From an uncultured bacterium (GTDB lineage: Bacteria; Patescibacteriota; Minisyncoccia; Moranbacterales; GWC2-37-73), in NCBI GenBank assembly GCA_903866285.1, contig CAIPMZ010000046.1, positions 1 to 9,979 on the forward strand: a stretch of DNA of 9,979 nucleotides. The letters run 5' to 3'. Within the stretch, counting starts at the first letter, position 1; every line of letters begins with the position of its first letter. The notes under the pieces are model-generated. The model was not told the origin of the DNA, did no database searches, and saw nothing but the letters and a program-made list of their open reading frames with translations. This document shows positions 6,281-9,979 of this stretch, piece by piece. A program made the translations under genes and the position numbers.

Positions 6281-7399
6281 ATGCAAAAGCTTAAAATCAT
6301 CTTCATTTCGCATGCTTATCCACCAACTGTTGGCGGAGTCGAGAGCCATAATTTTGAACTTTCAAAGTGGCTTGGTCAATTAGCCGAAGTTACGACTATC
6401 GCCAATACGCGTGGTCGTTGGTTTTTGCCTATTTTTGCGCCCTACGCTCTTATAAAAATGCTTTGGCTACTACCTAAAAACGATGTCGTCCTTTTTGGGA
6501 GCGGAATTTTAGCTATCAATAGTTGGATCTTAAAGCTATTTTCGAAAAAACCAACGCTCTGCGTAATCCACGGGCTTGATATTAACTACAATTCCGCTTC
6601 ACTTGGAGTTTGGTATGAAAAGCTTTTAGTTTTTCTTTACCAGACCTTTTGGACAAAAATCTTTATGCCTAAGTTTGATAAATTTATCGCTGTTGGCAAT
6701 GAAACTATAAGGGTTGCAATCGCAACCGGAGTTGAGAAAGAAAAAATCGTCCTTATTCCTAACGGTGTCGATACCGAAAAAAATTTAACCAAAGCTACTC
6801 GCGCTGATTTAGAAAAAATTCTGGGCATTTCCATAGCAAACAAAAAAATTCTCCTGACTTCTGGTCGACTCGCTAAACGCAAGGGTGTGGCTTGGTTTAT
6901 TCGAAATGTAATGCCGGCGCTACCTGCGGAATATATCTACGTCATTGCAGGCGATGGTAAAGATAAAGAAAATGTAACCAGCGCAATTGCAGAAAAAAAC
7001 TTAAGCACCAGCGTTTTAGCCCTCGGCTATGTAAGCGACGACGTCCGCAACCAGCTTTGGGTAACTTGCGATCTTTTCGTGCAACCCAACATTAAAATTG
7101 CTGGTGACATGGAAGGTTTTGGCATTTCCGTAATTGAGGCTGGCGCCTGTCGTCTGCCAGTTTTGGCTTCAAATCTTGAAGGTCTTAAAGACGCTATCAC
7201 TGAAGGAGAAAATGGTTTTTTAGTTCCTCCGGAAAACGCCGAGGCCTTCATTCAAAAGATTGAAGCATTATTCCTAAACGGAAGTCCGCGAGAAATTTTT
7301 GGCCAGCGGGCGAGAGATTTTGTGCTTAAAAATTATCAATGGAAAAATATCGCCAAACAATATCTAACTGAAATAGAGAAAACAGTAGAAAGAAAATAG
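6281..7399 (+). CDS. GT4 family glycosyltransferase (PimB/WcaL-like)
   Basis: A 372-residue GT-B retaining glycosyltransferase expected to add a sugar to a lipid-linked acceptor at the inner face of the membrane. The N-terminal domain has ISHAYPPTVGGVESHNFELS (9-28), the usual glycine loop GGVE, and IHGLD (96-100). The linker has FIAVGNETIRVAI (135-147) and IPNGVD (159-164). The C-terminal domain has TSGRLAKRKGV (193-203, phosphate-binding R and K), VIAGDGKD (221-228), and DMEGFGISVIEAGAC (276-290) with the E-x7-E pair E278/E286; EGENGFLVPP (308-317) follows. Length and order are normal. The ATG falls 8 bases after a perfect -10 box, so translation likely begins without a leader. The last codons run into an ACAGTAGAAA direct repeat (7382-7391 and 7404-7413). 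It is unlike the other GT4 gene at 1977 in sequence, so not a recent duplicate. Confidence 0.92.
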   Translation: MQKLKIIFISHAYPPTVGGVESHNFELSKWLGQLAEVTTIANTRGRWFLPIFAPYALIKMLWLLPKNDVVLFGSGILAINSWILKLFSKKPTLCVIHGLDINYNSASLGVWYEKLLVFLYQTFWTKIFMPKFDKFIAVGNETIRVAIATGVEKEKIVLIPNGVDTEKNLTKATRADLEKILGISIANKKILLTSGRLAKRKGVAWFIRNVMPALPAEYIYVIAGDGKDKENVTSAIAEKNLSTSVLALGYVSDDVRNQLWVTCDLFVQPNIKIAGDMEGFGISVIEAGACRLPVLASNLEGLKDAITEGENGFLVPPENAEAFIQKIEALFLNGSPREIFGQRARDFVLKNYQWKNIAKQYLTEIEKTVERK

Positions 7400-7485
7400 A
7401 GATACAGTAGAAATAAGAAACAATTTATTTCAATTTTATTTCGCGAAGCATATTTCTATTTATTTCTATATAATTATTTATTTCT
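7396..7485. repeat. AT-rich element with AGAAATA-type inverted arms
   Basis: The left arm (about 7396-7420, GAGATACAGTAGAAATAAGAAA) is complementary in kind to the right arm (7453-7485, TTTCTATTTATTTCTATATA and TTATTTATTTCTC). Between them lies CAATTTATTTCAATTTTATTTCGCGAAGCATA. ACAGTAGAAA also occurs at 7382-7391 in the end of the GT4 gene. The layout (low-complexity inverted arms around a TTCGC core) is like the element at 4651-4766. No convincing terminator U-tract was seen. Confidence 0.45.
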
Positions 7486-7523
7486 CACATACCCATGAAT
7501 TCTCCGAGCTTAAACTAGTAGAT

Positions 7524-7529
7524 TAAAAT
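7524..7529 (+). promoter_or_regulatory. Candidate -10 box placed for a leaderless transcript
   Basis: TAAAAT (five of six consensus) lies 9 bases before the ATG at 7539, which would put the transcription start within about three bases of the start codon, as in the better promoter at 6244-6272. There is no good -35 box at 16-18 bp upstream, so this is only suggestive. Confidence 0.35.
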
Positions 7530-7538
7530 TTACACTTT

Positions 7539-9509
7539 ATGTTTTTATTTTTATTTTCCCAATTTGCTTTTTACTTTTCGCTCCTGGTAGTGCTTTTTTG
7601 GCCGGGTTATTTCTTAACCAGAACACTTAACGCTAAATTTGGCTTTTTTACAAAATTAGAAGAAACGGTGCTTTCGGTTGGTTTCAGTATCTTTGTTTCA
7701 AATTCCTTAATGCTAATTCTAGGAGCTTTGCAAATTAGCCTCACGCGTTGGAGCCTTTTACTGACAATAGGCTTTTTTTCCTTACTTTGCTTTTTATTGG
7801 AAAAAATCTTCTTTCGAAAAAAACCTAACTACCCAGGCACGGATAGTCTAATTTTTTCAAAAAAACAAATTCTCCTGACTTGCCTTATCCTGGGCCTGGC
7901 TATCTTCTTTCGAACGCTTTACCTCAAAGACTCTATCTTACCTTCCGCCACAGACTTAGGGCATCATATGTATTGGACAAATCTAATTGTCCAAAAAGGC
8001 GAAATTCCTAATTATCAACAAAAAAATATCCTTACCAGTGGCGCAACCTACGCCATCAGCGAACCTCAAAACATTAGCGACTTTATTATTGGCGAACATT
8101 TAATTTTTGCAGCCGTTGCGCTAATTTCAGGGCTGAGCGTAATTTCCTATTTTCCAGCGCTAGTGCTTTTTATTCTTAACATTTTTTCCCTGCTAGCGAT
8201 TTTTATTTTAACCCTCCGCCTTTTTGAAAAAAATAAAGAAAAAGTAACCATTGCTATTTTTACCCTCTTTTTACTTGGGCCGCTTTTTGCGATTACGCCA
8301 CCGCAAGCTAAGTTTATCAGTGGCGGCGTGATTGGTAACATTGTTGGAAATTTACTTTTACCGCTGGCGCTTTATTTTTTCTTACGAGCGGTGCGCGAAA
8401 AAAATAAGGTCCTACTAGTACTAGCGTTAGTTTCGACAATGAATCTTTTTTATACCCATCACTTAACCGCTTTTCTATTTACCCTTTCGCTTTTACTTAG
8501 CATTTTATTGGTTTTGATTTTTAATTTTAAAAATGCACTAGCACTCCTTAAAACTTGGTCAAAAATGCTTTTTTCTTTACCAGTTCTAGGCTCCCTGCTA
8601 CTTATTTTAAGCTTTGCTTTTACCGTTTATACTCCAACCTACATTACAAACCAAGCGATTAAAAATGTGGTCGGAGCTCCGAAGAAAATAGAACACACTG
8701 GCCTAACCCTAACGCAATTCAAAGACGCTCTTGGCGAACCTAGGCTAGCCTTAGCCATCGTTGGAATTTTAATCCTCGGCTACTTATTAATTAAAAAAAC
8801 TCGAAGTCAAAAAACTAACTTTACCTACGAGCAACTACCCTTCCAGCTTTTTATCCTAGCCGGTTGGATTGGCATTATCACAATCATTTCACTTTTTCCG
8901 CAATTGATTAAGATCGGGATCCCTTCGGCGCGCGTAGCCAATTATGGGACTTATCCGTTTTCAATCGCAGCTTCTTTCTGCTTAGTTGCTTTATTTTTTC
9001 AAACAAATAAACACGAGAAACACCAGCTGCTCATTAAGGCTCCCCTTTTCTTTTATACGCTTAGTCTAACCGTAGCGTATTTACTTACCGCTGGTTTTTT
9101 CGATAATGTTGCAAATCTTACCCAAACCACTGCCCCTAAAGTTATTAATCAAACTTTTAACGCTTCGCAGTTTCTAGCCAGTAAGCTTGCCCCTGGCGAC
9201 CAAGTTGAAAGTGACCATATTTACATTAAAGCTGATGCCTGGACTAAAGTTTTCCTAATGCAGGATTATAATTTTCCACTTTACCGAGCCAACCTTGAGC
9301 GTTATGAGAACGGGATCGACCGCAACGAAAAATGCACGCTCAATATGCTTTCTAACCCTAGCGCTCCCGATAGTCAGAAATGTTTTACTGACCTTAACGT
9401 TAATTTTGTAATGGTTAGCAGTAAAAATGACGCCGTTCAATTTCAAAAAAATTCCGCCTTTTGGCAAATTTACGCTAACGATGAAATAAATATTTATCTC
9501 CGCAAATAA
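7539..9509 (+). CDS. Large polytopic membrane protein, GT-C glycosyltransferase-like
   Basis: A 656-residue protein with about 13-15 predicted helices (from about 5-28 through about 498-520) and a final extracytoplasmic region (about 521-656) with C599 and C615. GT-C enzymes take sugars from polyprenyl-phosphate donors on the outer face and carry an acidic residue in the first long outward loop. Here SATDLGHHMYWTN (136-148) follows a helix (about 110-127) and is the best candidate, with D139 and H142/H143. Other notable segments are YTHHLTAFLF (305-314), followed by a helix, and PSARVANYGTYPFS (462-475) before a late helix, consistent with arginine- and tyrosine-bearing loops in this superfamily. 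No specific family was recognised. The ATG at 7539 has no ribosome-binding site but follows a -10-like box. Its stop abuts the start of the next gene with no gap, so the two products probably work together. The GT2 gene upstream could supply the lipid-linked donor. A flippase-like or polymerase role is less likely but not excluded. Confidence 0.75.
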   Translation: MFLFLFSQFAFYFSLLVVLFWPGYFLTRTLNAKFGFFTKLEETVLSVGFSIFVSNSLMLILGALQISLTRWSLLLTIGFFSLLCFLLEKIFFRKKPNYPGTDSLIFSKKQILLTCLILGLAIFFRTLYLKDSILPSATDLGHHMYWTNLIVQKGEIPNYQQKNILTSGATYAISEPQNISDFIIGEHLIFAAVALISGLSVISYFPALVLFILNIFSLLAIFILTLRLFEKNKEKVTIAIFTLFLLGPLFAITPPQAKFISGGVIGNIVGNLLLPLALYFFLRAVREKNKVLLVLALVSTMNLFYTHHLTAFLFTLSLLLSILLVLIFNFKNALALLKTWSKMLFSLPVLGSLLLILSFAFTVYTPTYITNQAIKNVVGAPKKIEHTGLTLTQFKDALGEPRLALAIVGILILGYLLIKKTRSQKTNFTYEQLPFQLFILAGWIGIITIISLFPQLIKIGIPSARVANYGTYPFSIAASFCLVALFFQTNKHEKHQLLIKAPLFFYTLSLTVAYLLTAGFFDNVANLTQTTAPKVINQTFNASQFLASKLAPGDQVESDHIYIKADAWTKVFLMQDYNFPLYRANLERYENGIDRNEKCTLNMLSNPSAPDSQKCFTDLNVNFVMVSSKNDAVQFQKNSAFWQIYANDEINIYLRK

Positions 9510-9884
9510 ATGCAAACATCTATGACCTACCCTAAAAAAGTTATCCTCGCGCTTGCCCTTTTCTTTTTAGGCTGTCTTTTCTATTTAGCTTATACGCAGC
9601 AGCAACAGCAAGATTATAACTACGGTAAGTCCTGGTGGAGTATTTATTTTGCTGACCCGCGAACAAATGACCTTTCCTTTATCATTGAAAATCATAGTAG
9701 CGAAAAGAATTTTCATTGGGAAATTTCAGTCGATAAAAATCCCCTTTCTCAAGGAGATACCACGGCTGGCTTAGGAGAGAAAAAGAAAATCACGGTTAAG
9801 GCTCTCCAGGATATCGCTGGAAAAAAGATTAAGCTAAAAATTTCAACCCCGAAAAGTTCTAAAGAAATTTATAAAAATTTATAA
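9510..9884 (+). CDS. Small membrane-anchored extracytoplasmic protein, function unknown
   Basis: A 124-residue protein with an N-terminal signal-anchor (KK at 9-10, hydrophobic VILALALFFLGCLFYLAY at 11-28) and an exported domain of about 95 residues. The domain begins after a glutamine-rich QQQQQDY stretch. It has alternating polar and hydrophobic strands (SIYFADPRTNDLSFIIENHS, FHWEISVDK, KKITVKAL, KKIKLKIST) that suggest a small immunoglobulin-like beta sandwich, with ENHS as a turn; a resemblance to the exported domain of DUF1616-type proteins is only my impression. C22 in FLGC is not a good lipobox because position -3 is Phe, so anchoring by the helix is preferred. The ATG at 9510 immediately follows the TAA of the GT-C-like gene, and another ATG four codons later (9522) is equally possible. 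No ribosome-binding site is present, so translation depends on coupling. An accessory role to the membrane enzyme is inferred. Confidence 0.75.
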   Translation: MQTSMTYPKKVILALALFFLGCLFYLAYTQQQQQDYNYGKSWWSIYFADPRTNDLSFIIENHSSEKNFHWEISVDKNPLSQGDTTAGLGEKKKITVKALQDIAGKKIKLKISTPKSSKEIYKNL

Positions 9885-9933
9885 AAAATATTTGGGTCAT
9901 GCACAATAAATAGTTCCAGCCAGAGGTTATCTC

Positions 9934-9979
9934 TGAATTTTTACGAGCTTGTTTGCTTTTTAGGCCATGCGAGCGACAG
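9934..9979. repeat. Hairpin element copy 2, opposite orientation, cut by the window edge
   Basis: The 46 bases 9934-9979 match the reverse complement of 6099-6144 at 43 of 46 positions; differences are A/G at 9955, A/G at 9972 and G/C at 9976. The match ends only because the window ends. It holds one outer arm (GAATTTTTACGAGCTTG, then a TTTTTAGGCC run) plus the unpaired ATGCGA-CGA segment, so the inner hairpin and the other arm should follow. A TATTTGGGTC at 9889-9898 resembles TATATGGGTC on the minus strand at 6171-6162, outside copy 1. Confidence 0.8.

Noticed and set aside
6637..7251. Two minus-strand open frames opposite the GT4 gene
   Set aside because: Both are antisense to conserved GT4 motifs (NGVD, SGR, E-x7-E) and carry none of their own.
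9255..9515. 86-codon open frame on the minus strand
   Set aside because: Antisense to the end of the GT-C-like gene and its junction with the next gene; low-complexity translation with no motif.
9564..9578. Lipoprotein signal with C22 of the 124-residue protein as lipobox cysteine
   Set aside because: The -3 residue is Phe and hydrophobic sequence continues past the cysteine, which fits a transmembrane anchor better.
1..9979. CRISPR array, tRNA, rRNA or transposase gene
   Set aside because: No regularly spaced repeat units, no cloverleaf or rRNA-like sequence, and no transposase motif was seen on either strand.

Overview
The window is an AT-rich, gene-dense bacterial segment devoted to surface-glycan synthesis. 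No ribosomal RNA, tRNA, phage or transposase gene, or CRISPR array is visible. The likely source is a Candidatus Patescibacteria (CPR) genome or another bacterium of that style. This is inferred from the small divergent O-antigen-ligase-like proteins, the DPM1-like GT2 enzyme with two C-terminal membrane helices, the near absence of Shine-Dalgarno sequences, leaderless-type promoters, and small dispersed repeats built on TTGCGA / GAAGCAATC and on AAAATC / AATTG tracts. No taxonomic marker gene is present, so the assignment is tentative.

Layout. Three minus-strand genes are read leftward from about 3191: a GT4 glycosyltransferase (1977-3191), a full-length O-antigen ligase/polymerase-like membrane protein (188-1870), and the first 62 codons of a second O-antigen-ligase-like protein (1-186) that leaves the window. 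A 173-bp divergent promoter region (3192-3364) separates them from a plus-strand series. That series holds a UDP-sugar 6-dehydrogenase (3365-4645), a small cysteine-bearing membrane protein (4767-4997), a membrane GT2 glycosyltransferase (5000-5980), a terminator at 6205-6245, a GT4 glycosyltransferase behind its own strong, apparently leaderless promoter (6281-7399), a 656-residue polytopic GT-C-like membrane protein (7539-9509), and a small membrane-anchored protein fused to its end (9510-9884).

How the parts fit (inference). The dehydrogenase would supply a UDP-hexuronic or UDP-N-acetylhexosaminuronic acid. The GT4 enzymes would extend a lipid-linked oligosaccharide on the cytoplasmic face. 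The GT2 enzyme would load a sugar onto a polyprenyl phosphate, which the GT-C-like protein could use on the outer face. The O-antigen-ligase-like proteins would polymerise or transfer the finished glycan. No flippase, initiating transferase or acceptor is in view.

Non-coding structure is the most unusual content. There is a 90-bp REP/MITE-like element with TTGCGA-type ends (1881-1970). There is a long-stem hairpin element (6026-6143) with a second, oppositely oriented copy starting at 9934 and cut by the window edge. There are AT-rich inverted-arm elements at 4651-4766 and 7396-7485. A related AATTG tract is embedded in frame in the O-antigen ligase. No clear new enzymatic system was found; the least characterised coding units are the small protein at 4767-4997 and the pair at 7539-9884.
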